A stretch of 64,000 nucleotides of DNA from an uncultured Bacteroidales bacterium (GCA_946185745.1 CAMHKQ010000001.1:62001-126000); one strand, 5' to 3'. Shown: positions 1 through 8,600, counted from the first letter of the stretch. Numbers and translations: made by a program. Notes: generated by a model from the sequence alone, not told the origin.

Positions 1-107
1 AAATATAAGAATTATTCAGGAGTGTAGCACGGGACCCTCTCCCTCACCTTCCGGGATTTCGTCGGGCTGCGCCCTCCGACATCCCTGCCCGCCTGCGGCG
101 GGGCTAT

Positions 108-172
108 GCAAAGCGACAAAACAAAACAGCGCAATCGAGCAAGCTCGTTGCGCTGTTTTGATGTCGCTTTGC
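108..172. terminator. Long hairpin next to the tRNA-Ser 3' end
   Basis: An inverted repeat folds into about 27 base pairs: 108-117 pairs with 163-172, 122-134 with 148-160, and 136-139 with 144-147, leaving a four-base loop. The right arm ends at the tRNA discriminator base. On the minus strand it lies directly downstream of the tRNA, so it could terminate or process that transcript, but there is no T run after it. Smaller hairpins fill 61-103 (for example 86-103). I see no gene in 1-171. Confidence 0.55.
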
Positions 173-256
173 GGAAGGTGAGGGATTCGAACCCCCGGTG
201 CGTTGCCGCACAACAGTTTTCAAGACTGCCGCCATAGACCACTCGGCCAACCTTCC
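172..256 (-). tRNA. tRNA-Ser(UGA)
   Basis: Reverse complement reads as a class II tRNA of 85 nt. The acceptor stem is GGAAGGT pairing with ACCTTCC, followed by discriminator G. The D arm is GCC...GGC, the anticodon loop is CTTGAAA with anticodon TGA, there is a long variable arm with a GTGC/GCAC-type stem, and the T loop contains GGTTCGAATC. The long variable arm and the UGA anticodon make this tRNA-Ser for UCA and related codons. A 3' CCA is not encoded, so it must be added after transcription. A -7 promoter element lies 13 bases upstream. Confidence 0.96.
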
Positions 257-268
257 ATTTCGGGGATG

Positions 269-276
269 CAAAGTTA
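269..276 (-). promoter_or_regulatory. -7 promoter element of tRNA-Ser
   Basis: On the minus strand these bases read TAACTTTG, matching the Bacteroidetes -7 consensus TAnnTTTG. The tRNA 5' end is 13 bases downstream, leaving room for a short leader. Confidence 0.6.
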
Positions 277-344
277 GATAAAATCGCGGATACTGCAAAT
301 AAAAGTTTGGGCGGTTTGCTTGCTGTTACGGGTGGCGGAATGGC

Positions 345-1421
345 TTAGGATGAGAGGGATGCGATAATATCCAGAGAGCGGCGGAGGGCGAAGGAAAGAC
401 AGTCCGTGAGGCGTAGCAGCGGAACGGGAGAGGAGCCGAAGGCGGCCAGTGCCGTGAGGGCGACCCCGCAGGCAATCAGGGCCTCGGTGAGCGGGAGGGC
501 GATGAGGTTGGTGAGCAGAAAGTATCTCGGAAAGGTGTGGAAGGTAATCCACACCAGCGGTGCCGTAAACAGCTGGCAGCTTGTCGACAGCGCCATCGCC
601 TCCCACATTCGGCGCAGGGGATTCCATTTCTCCCTTTTGCTGCCGCCGCCCGGATACCATTCTTTCATGGATGGATACAGCAGAAAGATGCCCAGCATCG
701 CCAGGTACGACAGTTGGAATCCGGTGGAGGAGATGGCTTCCGGCCTGAATACAAGTTGGATGAGCAGGGCTGTACACCAAACGCTAAGCGGAGTCTTGCT
801 CCTGCCCGGACAGTTCCGGGCGATTTCGGCGAGCAATATGAACAGGAAGGCCCTCACTATCGAAGGCGATGCGCCGGTCATCAGCACGTAGAATGCGGAG
901 CAGGCCACTATGAGTACGGAGCGCACTGCATAAGCAAGTCTCGAGTTTCCGATGACAGCCAGTAATTTGCTCAGTATCAGATATATGACCCCGAGATGCA
1001 GCCCGCTGAGGGCCAGCAGGTGGGAGGCGCCTGCGGCCCTGAAGCTGCCGGACAGGGCTTTCCCGAGCCCTTTTCTCTGCCCGGTCAGGAAGGCTTTAAG
1101 GAGGGCGTTGGTTTCCCGTTCTGAAAAGGGGAGGCCGTCTATCAGGGCGGAAAGCTTTCCCAGCGCCCCGGAGGCGGCTGACGGTGCCGGATTGCGGAAG
1201 GGGAGGATGGCGGCTCCGGAATGGCAGAGGACGCCCAGGCCGAGGAAGAGCAGGGCGATGACGGCCGTGCGGCGCCCGCTTCGCGCAGCGAAGAAAAAGC
1301 ATGCGGCTACGGCTGCCAGGGCGGCGGAAGCGCATACTGTCGGCGCATCGATCCAGGCGGAGAGCCCCACACCCGCCACGAACGGCACCGACAGCCTCAC
1401 TATGTCCGCATCTGCCTTCAC
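345..1421 (-). CDS. ComEC/Rec2-like competence-domain membrane protein, short form
   Basis: A 358-residue, very hydrophobic protein with about ten predicted membrane segments. The motif HLLALSGLHLG near residue 133 is the hallmark of the ComEC/Rec2 competence domain, which forms the channel carrying single-stranded DNA into the cytoplasm during transformation. Full-length ComEC also carries an N-terminal OB-fold and a C-terminal metallo-beta-lactamase-like nuclease. Neither is visible here, and the protein is about half the usual length. The start is a GTG at 1421; no in-frame ATG lies between it and the upstream stop at about 1445. Downstream it faces the tRNA. Function in DNA uptake is an inference from the one domain that remains. 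Confidence 0.8.
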   Translation of the reverse strand: MKADADIVRLSVPFVAGVGLSAWIDAPTVCASAALAAVAACFFFAARSGRRTAVIALLFLGLGVLCHSGAAILPFRNPAPSAASGALGKLSALIDGLPFSERETNALLKAFLTGQRKGLGKALSGSFRAAGASHLLALSGLHLGVIYLILSKLLAVIGNSRLAYAVRSVLIVACSAFYVLMTGASPSIVRAFLFILLAEIARNCPGRSKTPLSVWCTALLIQLVFRPEAISSTGFQLSYLAMLGIFLLYPSMKEWYPGGGSKREKWNPLRRMWEAMALSTSCQLFTAPLVWITFHTFPRYFLLTNLIALPLTEALIACGVALTALAAFGSSPVPLLRLTDCLSFALRRSLDIIASLSS

Positions 1422-1520
1422 GGACGGAAAAGTAATGAACTGTTAGATAAAACAGGGGAGTAAAAGTGAAATTTTAACGTTTCTTTAGGCGAATAGATTT
1501 CAATATCGGAAAAAACAGAT

Positions 1521-1528
1521 TAACTTTG
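1521..1528 (+). promoter_or_regulatory. -7 promoter element of ackA
   Basis: TAACTTTG matches TAnnTTTG and lies 20 bases before the ackA ATG, giving a predicted leader of about 16 nt. Confidence 0.6.
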
Positions 1529-1548
1529 TGAGTTATTAATAATACGAT

Positions 1549-2763
1549 ATGATAGTACTGGTAATCAATTGCGGCAGCTCGTCCATCAAGTACAGGCTCA
1601 TGGACATCAAGAGCGACGATGTGTATGACATTCTGGCAAAGGGTATTGTAGAAAAGATCGGCCTTCCCGAAGGCATCAGCACCTACAGCCCGGCGGGCAA
1701 GGAGTCCCGGACAGTTTATCTTCCCGTCCCCAACCATACGGTTGGTATGAAACTTATTCTCGACGACCTCGTGGACAAAGATCACGGTGTTCTCAAGACG
1801 TTCGACGACATCGAGGCCGTAGGCCATCGCGTCGTGCAGGGAGCCGACTATTTCACCGGCAGCGCCCTGGTCAACGACGACGTCCTCAAGAAGATTGAAA
1901 TCTGCGCCGAGTTCGCGCCCCTGCACAACAGGGCCCATCTTCTCGGCATCCGTGCCTGCCAGGCCGTGCTCCCGTCCGTTCCCGAGGTGGTGGTGTTCGA
2001 CACCGCCTTCCATCAGACCATGCCGGACTACGCCTATATTTACGCCCTCCCGTACGAGTATTACACCAAATACCACGTACGCCGCTACGGTGCGCACGGA
2101 ACGTCCCATGACTACGTCTCCCACGAAGGAGCGCGTTTCGCCGGCATAGACATCGGCCACTCCAAGATAGTCACCTGCCACATCGGCAGCGGCTCTTCGG
2201 TATGCGCCGTGCTCAACGGCAAGTGCATCGACACTTCCATGGGCTTCACCCCGCTCGAGGGCATGATTATGGGCACCCGGTGCGGCTGCATCGACGCCAA
2301 TATCGTTCCCTATATCATGAAGAAGGAGAACCTCACCCCCGACGAGATGACCGACCTCATGAACAAGAAGAGCGGCTTCATGGGCCTCAGCGGCAGGACT
2401 TCCGACGCCCGTGAGATGGACGAACTCGCCAATTCCGGCGACTACAGGGCCAAGCTCGTGCTCAAGAAGCTCACCTACGACATAGTTAAGCTCATCGGCT
2501 CCTACGTGGCAGCCATGGACGGCATCGACCTCCTGGTCTTTACCGCCGGCATAGGCGAGCACAACAGCCGCCTCCGCCGCCGCGTGTGCGAGAATCTCAC
2601 CTACCTGGGCATCAAGGTGGACTATGAGGCCAACATGGCTTCCGGCACCGAGGCCATGATCTCCACTCCCGACTCGAAGGTTAAGGTTGCCCTCATCCCC
2701 ACCGAGGAAGAGCTCATGATCGCCCGCGACACCATGCGCATCGTTTCCGCGCTTGACGAATAG
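1549..2763 (+). CDS. ackA: Acetate kinase
   Basis: A 404-residue protein of the acetate kinase length class (about 400). It converts acetyl phosphate and ADP to acetate and ATP in the cytoplasm, the ATP-yielding step of acetate fermentation. Signatures are the N-terminal INCGSSSIKY phosphate loop, HGTSHDYVS at about residue 183, GSGSSVCAV, TPLEGMIMGTRCG, and FTAGIGEH near residue 327, all acetokinase-family motifs. It is clearly longer than butyrate kinases (about 355). It is followed after 19 bases by a phosphobutyryltransferase-type acyltransferase, so the two probably form one operon and supply and use the same acyl phosphate. Confidence 0.93.
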   Translation: MIVLVINCGSSSIKYRLMDIKSDDVYDILAKGIVEKIGLPEGISTYSPAGKESRTVYLPVPNHTVGMKLILDDLVDKDHGVLKTFDDIEAVGHRVVQGADYFTGSALVNDDVLKKIEICAEFAPLHNRAHLLGIRACQAVLPSVPEVVVFDTAFHQTMPDYAYIYALPYEYYTKYHVRRYGAHGTSHDYVSHEGARFAGIDIGHSKIVTCHIGSGSSVCAVLNGKCIDTSMGFTPLEGMIMGTRCGCIDANIVPYIMKKENLTPDEMTDLMNKKSGFMGLSGRTSDAREMDELANSGDYRAKLVLKKLTYDIVKLIGSYVAAMDGIDLLVFTAGIGEHNSRLRRRVCENLTYLGIKVDYEANMASGTEAMISTPDSKVKVALIPTEEELMIARDTMRIVSALDE

Positions 2764-2782
2764 AAACTTATCGGATAACACT

Positions 2783-3694
2783 ATGATAGCTAATTTCAAC
2801 GACCTTTTCGCAGAGCTCAAGGCTAAAAAAATCTGCAAGAAACTCGTCGTCGCATGGGGCGTCGATGAACACTCGATCGAAGCTGCCTACAAGGCGGTTG
2901 AGGCCGGTTTCGTGGAAGCCACCCTCGTAGGCGACGAAGCCATGATAAAGGACGTCTGCGCCAAGAACGGCATGGACGCCGGCAAGTTCAACATCATTAA
3001 CAATCCCGTCGAGCTCAAGGCTGTCGCACAGGCTGTGCAGATGGTGCACGACCACGAGGGAGACGTGCTCATGAAGGGCCTCTGCAGCACCGACAAGTTC
3101 CTGCGCGCCATTCTCAACAAAGAGACTGGCCTCCTGCCTCCGAAGGGCGTTCTGAGCCACGTTGGAGTTATCGAGAACCCGCACTATCCCAAGCTTCTCT
3201 TCCTCTCCGACATGGCGGTCATTCCGGCCCCTGACTTCCGCCAGAAGGTGAAGATTGCCAACTATCTTGTCTCCACGGCCCGTTCCTTCGGCATGGACAA
3301 GCCGAAAATCGCATTCATCGCCGCATCCGAGCAGATGCTCGATTCGATGCCCGCCTGCATCGAAGGCGCTATGCTAGCCAAGATGTGCGACCGCGGCCAG
3401 ATTGCCAAGTGCATAGGCGACGGCCCGCTGGCACTCGACGTTGCCATCGATCCCGAGAGCGTTGCAATCAAGAAGCTCGTCAGCCCGGTGGCAGGCGACG
3501 CCGACTGCCTGCTCTTCCCGAACATCGAGAGCGCTAACGTTTACTGGAAGACCAACTCCAAGCTCTGCGGCGAAGGCATCCGCCAGGCCGGCATTCTCGT
3601 GGGCGTGACCGCTCCCTGCGTGCTTGCCAGCCGTGCCGACACCGCCGACACCAAGCTCTGCAGCATCGCCACTGCGGTGATGAGCATTGCCTAG
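2783..3694 (+). CDS. Phosphate acyltransferase, phosphobutyryltransferase type
   Basis: A 303-residue protein that exchanges CoA for phosphate on an acyl-CoA, making the acyl phosphate used by the kinase before it. Segments such as VLMKGLCSTDKFLRAILNKE, LLFLSDMA, KMCDRGQIAKC, DGPLALD and LFPNIESANV follow the clostridial phosphobutyryltransferase (Ptb) pattern rather than the longer Pta family. Related Bacteroidales proteins are often annotated as bifunctional enoyl-CoA hydratase/phosphate acetyltransferase. I chose the ATG at 2783, which begins MIANFNDLF as in Ptb; an upstream alternative at 2753 would overlap ackA. The natural acyl group (acetyl, propionyl, butyryl) cannot be read from sequence. 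Confidence 0.85.
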   Translation: MIANFNDLFAELKAKKICKKLVVAWGVDEHSIEAAYKAVEAGFVEATLVGDEAMIKDVCAKNGMDAGKFNIINNPVELKAVAQAVQMVHDHEGDVLMKGLCSTDKFLRAILNKETGLLPPKGVLSHVGVIENPHYPKLLFLSDMAVIPAPDFRQKVKIANYLVSTARSFGMDKPKIAFIAASEQMLDSMPACIEGAMLAKMCDRGQIAKCIGDGPLALDVAIDPESVAIKKLVSPVAGDADCLLFPNIESANVYWKTNSKLCGEGIRQAGILVGVTAPCVLASRADTADTKLCSIATAVMSIA

Positions 3695-3715
3695 CGGGTT
3701 GCTGCCGGATTCCGT

Positions 3716-4831
3716 CTACTCTGCGTAGAGGGTTTCCGAGATATATTTGAAGAAATCCTCCTGAAGGATGTAACGGGCACGGAACCATACGTGCCCGTTC
3801 GCGTATCCGCAATTGCGGCAGATTTCGAGCTCCTTCGCGAATTCCGACAGATTTTTGTATGCCGAATCTTTCTTGCGGCGGGAATACGCCGGGTCGTGCT
3901 TGTATGCCGCCAGTCCCACGTAGAGTGGAATGCCCAGGCTTTTCCATTCGCCGAGCGCACTCGCGAAAGCCGCGTTGTCGCCCCTGTCGGTGCTCCAGTA
4001 GATCTGCGGGATCAGATAGTCGGGATAACCTCCGGCGGCCCAGCGGCGCGGGTCGGCATAGAGCCTCGAGGTGTTTGCGATGAGCCCGGAGGGGGAAACC
4101 CCGAAGAGGGCGTCGGGCTTGATGGCGTGCACAGTGTCGTAGAGGGTGCGGACTATGCGGTCGATGTTGCCGTAGCGCCATTCCTGGACGGTCTTTCCGC
4201 CGCCGTACTGTCTGTAAAGTTCGCTGTCGTCCCAGAGGCTGTCGTCGTTCTGGAGACCGTCCGGATAGAAATAATCGTCTATGTGCAGGCCGTCAACGTC
4301 GTATCTGGTGAGTATCTCGAAGGCTATGCCTGACAGGAATTCCGCGACCTCGGGGTAGCCGGGGTCAAGATATTCCTTGCCGTTCACGTTCCTTACCCAT
4401 TCGGGATGGACGAACTTGATGCAGTCGGCGGCCCTCGTGGTGGTGTCGCTGCGGCTGACCCGGAGCGGATTGATCCAGGCGTGGATTTTCATCCCGTACT
4501 CGTGGGCCGCCATGACGGCTACGGAAAGCGGGTCGAAAATGGGCTCCCCGCCTTCGGTGCCGGTAAGCTCGCGGCTCCAGGGAAGCAGTTCGGAACTGTA
4601 CATGGCGTCCATTTCGCTGACTACCTGGAAAAAGACGGTGTTGCAGCCCATGTCGCCCAGGTCCCTTATCATGTCGATGAGGTTCGCGCGCTGGGTGAAG
4701 CAGTTTTCTTCCTGGGCCGGCCAGTCGATACCGCCCACGGTGGCTATCCACGCCCCGCGCATTTCCGCAGCGGGCTGTGCCGCCAGCGGAAGGCAGAGAA
4801 GACTCAATAGAAGGATGCAGCGGAGTTTCAT
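3716..4831 (-). CDS. Secreted GHL10 family (DUF187) glycoside hydrolase-like protein
   Basis: A 371-residue protein with a clear signal peptide (MKLRCILLLSLLCLPLAAQP). The mature part begins with EMRGAWIATVGGIDWP, the start of the GHL10/DUF187 TIM barrel found in YngK-like proteins. Further family-typical stretches are NTVFFQVVSEMDAMY, YGMKIHAWINPLR, VDGLHIDDYFYP and the DYLIPQIYWS strand near the C-terminal end of the barrel. Such proteins act in the periplasm or at the cell surface on glycans; some cleave denuded peptidoglycan, but the substrate here is unknown. It is convergent with ptb (21 bases between stops) and divergent from the GH2 gene, with which it shares a 39-base intergenic region. 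Confidence 0.85.
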   Translation of the reverse strand: MKLRCILLLSLLCLPLAAQPAAEMRGAWIATVGGIDWPAQEENCFTQRANLIDMIRDLGDMGCNTVFFQVVSEMDAMYSSELLPWSRELTGTEGGEPIFDPLSVAVMAAHEYGMKIHAWINPLRVSRSDTTTRAADCIKFVHPEWVRNVNGKEYLDPGYPEVAEFLSGIAFEILTRYDVDGLHIDDYFYPDGLQNDDSLWDDSELYRQYGGGKTVQEWRYGNIDRIVRTLYDTVHAIKPDALFGVSPSGLIANTSRLYADPRRWAAGGYPDYLIPQIYWSTDRGDNAAFASALGEWKSLGIPLYVGLAAYKHDPAYSRRKKDSAYKNLSEFAKELEICRNCGYANGHVWFRARYILQEDFFKYISETLYAE

Positions 4832-4857
4832 CTTTCAAAATTAGCAAAATAATTCTG

Positions 4858-4865
4858 TATATTTG
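4858..4865 (+). promoter_or_regulatory. -7 promoter element immediately before the GH2 start
   Basis: TATATTTG fits TAnnTTTG exactly and ends only five bases before the ATG at 4871. A transcript starting the usual few bases downstream would have almost no 5' leader. Confidence 0.55.
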
Positions 4866-4870
4866 TGGAT

Positions 4871-6736
4871 ATGAAAACAAAACTCATGCTCGTCTCTCTC
4901 GCCGTGCTCTTTTCCGCGGCGCTGTCAGCTCACGCTGAATGGAAACCCGCAGGCGACCGTATCCGCACCCGCTGGGCTTCTGAAGTTACCCCCGAAAACG
5001 CCCACAGGGAGTATCCGCGTCCCCAGATGGTCCGCGGCAGATACCGTTCTCTCAACGGCCTTTGGGATTATGCCGTGAGCGGAAAAGAAGCCGCTTCCAT
5101 GCCGGACAGCACCGGCTCCATACTCGTGCCTTTCGCCCTGGAATCTTCACTCAGCGGTGTGGCGGGCAGGCTAACTCCCGATGACGCGCTCTGGTACAGG
5201 CGCAGCTTCCGCGTCCCGTTCTGGTGGAGGCTCACCAAAGAGGTGATCCTGCATTTCGAAGCCGTGGACTGGAAATGTGAGGTGTGGCTCAACGGAAACA
5301 AGGTCGGTGAGCATCAGGGAGGCTATACGGCCTTCTCGTTCGATGTCACGAAATATCTCAAGCCGGGCAGACAGACTCTCGAGCTCAAGGTTATCGACGG
5401 CACCAACAATAACCTCCAGCCCCGCGGAAAGCAGGTTCTTCGCCCCGGTGGCATCTGGTATACCGCGGTTTCCGGCATCTGGCAGAGCGTGTGGTTCGAG
5501 GCGGTCAGCAGGAAAGGCCATGTCCGCGATTACGATGCGGTGGCCGACCTATCCTCCGGCACCATAGCGGTTACGCCCTATTCAGTAGGCGGCGACGCCG
5601 TAAAGGTGGAGCTGCTTGAAGGCGGCGTTGGCTATTCCACCGAGGCCCCTTCCGGAAAGGTGATTGCTTCCGCCGAAGGCAAATCCGGCGAAGCCGTCTC
5701 GCTCAAGCTCGACAATCCCGAGTTCTGGAGCCCTGACAGCCCGTATCTTTACGGCCTGCGCATCACGCTCCTGAAAAACGGCAGGTGCATAGACAAGGTG
5801 AACTGCTATACGGCTTACAGGGGAATCTCCAAAAAGGCCGACGCCGAGGGGCATCTGCGCCTCGCGCTCAACGACAGAATCCTTTTCCAATATGGTCCCC
5901 TCGACCAGGGCTGGTGGCCGGACGGCCTGTATACGGCTCCTACCGACGATGCCCTTGAGTATGATGTAATACGCACCAAGGACTTCGGTTTCAATGCGAT
6001 ACGCAAGCATATAAAAGTGGAGCCAGCCCGCTGGTATTACCACTGCGACCGGAACGGTGTCCTCGTATGGCAGGACATGCCGAGTTCCGCCTGCTACATG
6101 TCCGGTGCCGACTGGGCGCAGGGCGAAGACGTCTATGACGCCGGCAACGACGACCAGCTGAGCGAGGAGGCCCGCGCCAATTTCCTCGCCGAATGGGAAG
6201 AGATCATCCGCCAGCACCGCAAGTTCCCGTGCATCGTGGTGTGGGTGCCGTTCAACGAGGCCTGGGGGCAGTTCAAGACTGCCGAGGTGGTGGATTTCAC
6301 CCGCAGCCTGGATGGCTCGCGCCTCATCAACATGGCTTCCGGCGGCAACTGGATCTCCGGGGGAGTGGGCGACATCCTCGACTCGCACTACTATCCGCAT
6401 CCGCAGATGCGCATCTGGGACGACGCCCTCGTGAACGTGCTGGGTGAATACGGCGGGATCGGCCTTCCCGTCGAGGGGCACATGTGGATTCAGGACAACA
6501 ACTGGGGCTATGTGGAGTTCAAGACCAGCGACGAGGCTACCGCAAAGTACGAAGAGTTCTCGGCCATGATGCCCGAGCTGGTAAAGCAGGGCTGCAGCGC
6601 CGCCATCTACACCCAGACCACCGACGTGGAAAGGGAGCTGAACGGCTTCATGACCTACGACAGGGCCGTCGACAAGCTCGATCCCGCAAGGGTATCCGCC
6701 GCCAACAGGCGCATCATAGAACTAATGAATCAGTAA
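4871..6736 (+). CDS. Secreted glycoside hydrolase family 2 protein
   Basis: A 621-residue protein with a signal peptide ending near ALSAHA, so it acts in the periplasm or outside the cell. Family 2 order is visible: an N-terminal jelly-roll sugar-binding domain (VWLNGNKVGEHQGGYTAF near residue 140), an immunoglobulin-like sandwich around 230-320, then a TIM barrel with FGFNAIRKHIKVEP. The acid/base is probably E463 in FNEAWGQF and the nucleophile E526 in LGEYGG. GH2 includes beta-galactosidases, beta-mannosidases and beta-glucuronidases; the exact sugar is unresolved. I chose the ATG at 4871 over the GTG at 4865, which overlaps the promoter. Its last seven bases overlap the convergent serine-hydrolase gene. 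Confidence 0.88.
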   Translation: MKTKLMLVSLAVLFSAALSAHAEWKPAGDRIRTRWASEVTPENAHREYPRPQMVRGRYRSLNGLWDYAVSGKEAASMPDSTGSILVPFALESSLSGVAGRLTPDDALWYRRSFRVPFWWRLTKEVILHFEAVDWKCEVWLNGNKVGEHQGGYTAFSFDVTKYLKPGRQTLELKVIDGTNNNLQPRGKQVLRPGGIWYTAVSGIWQSVWFEAVSRKGHVRDYDAVADLSSGTIAVTPYSVGGDAVKVELLEGGVGYSTEAPSGKVIASAEGKSGEAVSLKLDNPEFWSPDSPYLYGLRITLLKNGRCIDKVNCYTAYRGISKKADAEGHLRLALNDRILFQYGPLDQGWWPDGLYTAPTDDALEYDVIRTKDFGFNAIRKHIKVEPARWYYHCDRNGVLVWQDMPSSACYMSGADWAQGEDVYDAGNDDQLSEEARANFLAEWEEIIRQHRKFPCIVVWVPFNEAWGQFKTAEVVDFTRSLDGSRLINMASGGNWISGGVGDILDSHYYPHPQMRIWDDALVNVLGEYGGIGLPVEGHMWIQDNNWGYVEFKTSDEATAKYEEFSAMMPELVKQGCSAAIYTQTTDVERELNGFMTYDRAVDKLDPARVSAANRRIIELMNQ

Positions 6737-7983
6737 TTGAAGAGGTCCCTGCGGGGCATCTTGTCGGAATAGCGCTTCTTGCACTGCACTACGAATTCTT
6801 TCAGTGAGCGCGAGAAGCGCGGTCCTTTCCAGTTGTGGGTGTTGTTGACGAGCACCCAGCATTCGCCGTCTGGGAAGCGGATTATGATGGCGTTGGTGCC
6901 TGAAAAGGAGCCGGTGCGGATCCAGCCTTCCTTTGGTTTTACCGAGTTCCAGCCTATCGCGAACTTGTGGTTGTCGCTGTGGGCGGTCATGGCGTGCACG
7001 CTCTTGGAGGAGATGATGTCCTCAACTCCGGGATCGCCGTCTATCGACGCCACGAACAGCGCCAGTTCGGGAGTGCTGCAAACCCAGGCGCCCGCCCCCG
7101 AAAGTGCGCGGATGTCGTTCCCGCCGTAGCATCTTGCCACGCTGTCGGCGCTGTTGTTGTACTCTGCGACCGGAGGGTCGTTGTCCTGCATGTAGTAGCG
7201 GGCCTCGTTGGGGTATTTCTGCTCGTAATAGTTGTATGCCAGGTGCATGTCGAGGCAGCCGGCGGGTTTCAGGATGTTTTCCTGCATCCAGTCCTCGTAG
7301 GGCTTGCCTCCGACCTTTTCTATTATCATGCTCAGGAGCAGGTACCCGAAATTGGAATATTCCTCGCTCTTCCCGGGCTCGAAGCCCAGGGGTCTTGAAA
7401 GCATGAGCTTCACCAGGGTGTGGTGGTCCGGGGCCTCGTCGAGGTGATAGATGTTCATGATGTCGCGGGTGGTGAACATCGGATCTCCACGCCTGATGGT
7501 AAGGCCGCTCTCGTGCCTGAGCAGATGGCCTACCGTAATCTTGTAGTAGTTGCGGTCCTTGATGGCCTTGGTGAAGGCGGTGTCGCACAGGATGCCGTCC
7601 GGGCCGAAGACCTTGTCGGACAGGGCCAGCCTGCCTTCTTCGCGGAGTTTCATTATTCCGGTGGCGGTGAGCAGTTTCGAAACGGACGCCACCCTCATGA
7701 CGGTGCCCGGCCCCATCAGCTCGCCCTTTTCTTCATCCGCCCAGCCGTAGCCTTTCGCATACAGCAGGGAATCGCCGCGGGTTACGGAGAGGGACATCCC
7801 CTTTACCCACCAGCGCTGCATGAACGTTTTTATGTCCCTGTCGAGTTTCTCAAGCCCCGTGCTGTCGGACATTGCGTTGGTTATCACCGCGTTGAGGCCT
7901 TCGATACGGGTGTGGCCGGCCTTGGGCCTCCCGCAGGAGACCAGGCTCAGGGCGATAGCTGCAATCAGGAAAGCCTTTTTCAT
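6730..7983 (-). CDS. Serine-hydrolase lipoprotein of the beta-lactamase / class C family
   Basis: A 417-residue lipoprotein: signal peptide with lipobox LVSC and Cys17. The penicillin-binding-protein-like fold is supported by SVSK (S100 nucleophile, K103) in VMRVASVSKLLTA and by YSN in EEYSNFGYLLL as the second catalytic motif. Members include class C beta-lactamases, D,D-peptidases and esterases; sequence alone does not choose, and the lipid anchor suggests a peptidoglycan or amide/ester substrate in the periplasm. The ATG overlaps the stop of the preceding gene (ATGA), so it is the last gene of a translationally coupled operon. Longer upstream starts would run through that neighbour and are rejected. 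Confidence 0.85.
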   Translation of the reverse strand: MKKAFLIAAIALSLVSCGRPKAGHTRIEGLNAVITNAMSDSTGLEKLDRDIKTFMQRWWVKGMSLSVTRGDSLLYAKGYGWADEEKGELMGPGTVMRVASVSKLLTATGIMKLREEGRLALSDKVFGPDGILCDTAFTKAIKDRNYYKITVGHLLRHESGLTIRRGDPMFTTRDIMNIYHLDEAPDHHTLVKLMLSRPLGFEPGKSEEYSNFGYLLLSMIIEKVGGKPYEDWMQENILKPAGCLDMHLAYNYYEQKYPNEARYYMQDNDPPVAEYNNSADSVARCYGGNDIRALSGAGAWVCSTPELALFVASIDGDPGVEDIISSKSVHAMTAHSDNHKFAIGWNSVKPKEGWIRTGSFSGTNAIIIRFPDGECWVLVNNTHNWKGPRFSRSLKEFVVQCKKRYSDKMPRRDLFNY

Positions 7984-8600
7984 TTGATGAGCCCCGCTGA
8001 ACGTCCGAAATCGATTATGAACTGGGCGCTGCCCTCGATACCGAGCAGCGAGGAATTCACGCAGAGGTCGTAGTCCGAAGCCGTTCCCCATTCCCCGAAA
8101 GTGAAGAAATTGTAGAAGTCGGCCCTGACGCGCTCCTTCTTGTCTATCATTGCTTCGGCAACCTCCGGGTTGAGACCGAGCCTTTCGGAAACCCTCTTTA
8201 TCCTGTCTTCCTTCGGTGCGCAGATGAACACGTCGAGGCATTTCCTGTCCCTGAGAATGTAGTTTGCCGCCCTGCCCACGAAGATTGCCGATTCCTTTTC
8301 GGCGATTTCGGAAATCACCTGGCTCTGTATCTGGAACAGGTCGTCGTCGTTGATGAAATTCTGGGGAAGCGATGTAGTGCGCCCTATCCCGAGGATGTTC
8401 TGGAACAAGTGGAATCCCTTTTTCTCGTCCCTGCGTTCGAAGAACTCCCTGCTGAAACCGCTGTGTTCCGCGGCTTTGGTGATGAGTTCCTTGTCGTATA
8501 CGGGGATTCCAAGCTTTGCCCCGATGGCGTTGGCTATCTGCAGGCCTCCCGCTCCGAACTGACGTCCCAAGTTGATGATAGTGGTTTCCATGTGAGTCAT
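7980..8600 (-). CDS. Cytidylate kinase-like family protein
   Basis: A 206-residue cytoplasmic protein beginning MTHMETTIINLGRQFGAGG. The Gly-rich loop GRQFGAGGLQIANAIG replaces a classic Walker A. Together with YDKELITKAAEHSG, IFVGRAANYIL and DVFICAPKEDRI it matches the cytidylate-kinase-like family (PF13189 type), which is distinct from housekeeping Cmk. The true substrate of this family is not settled. The ATG at 8600 overlaps the stop of the MATE gene (ATGA), and its own stop overlaps the next ATG in the same way. A second in-frame Met at 8591 is possible, but the overlap favours 8600. Confidence 0.85.
   Translation of the reverse strand: MTHMETTIINLGRQFGAGGLQIANAIGAKLGIPVYDKELITKAAEHSGFSREFFERRDEKKGFHLFQNILGIGRTTSLPQNFINDDDLFQIQSQVISEIAEKESAIFVGRAANYILRDRKCLDVFICAPKEDRIKRVSERLGLNPEVAEAMIDKKERVRADFYNFFTFGEWGTASDYDLCVNSSLLGIEGSAQFIIDFGRSAGLIK

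Noticed and set aside
1..10. TTATATTT on the minus strand at the left edge, a possible TAnnTTTG element
   Set aside because: The last base of the motif would lie outside the window.
12..298. Overlapping open frames on both strands across the tRNA
   Set aside because: They read through a clear tRNA-Ser and a strong hairpin; no family motif is visible in any.
1474..2838. A 454-residue minus-strand frame over ackA
   Set aside because: Shadow of ackA caused by GC-rich codons; ackA motifs are intact on the plus strand.
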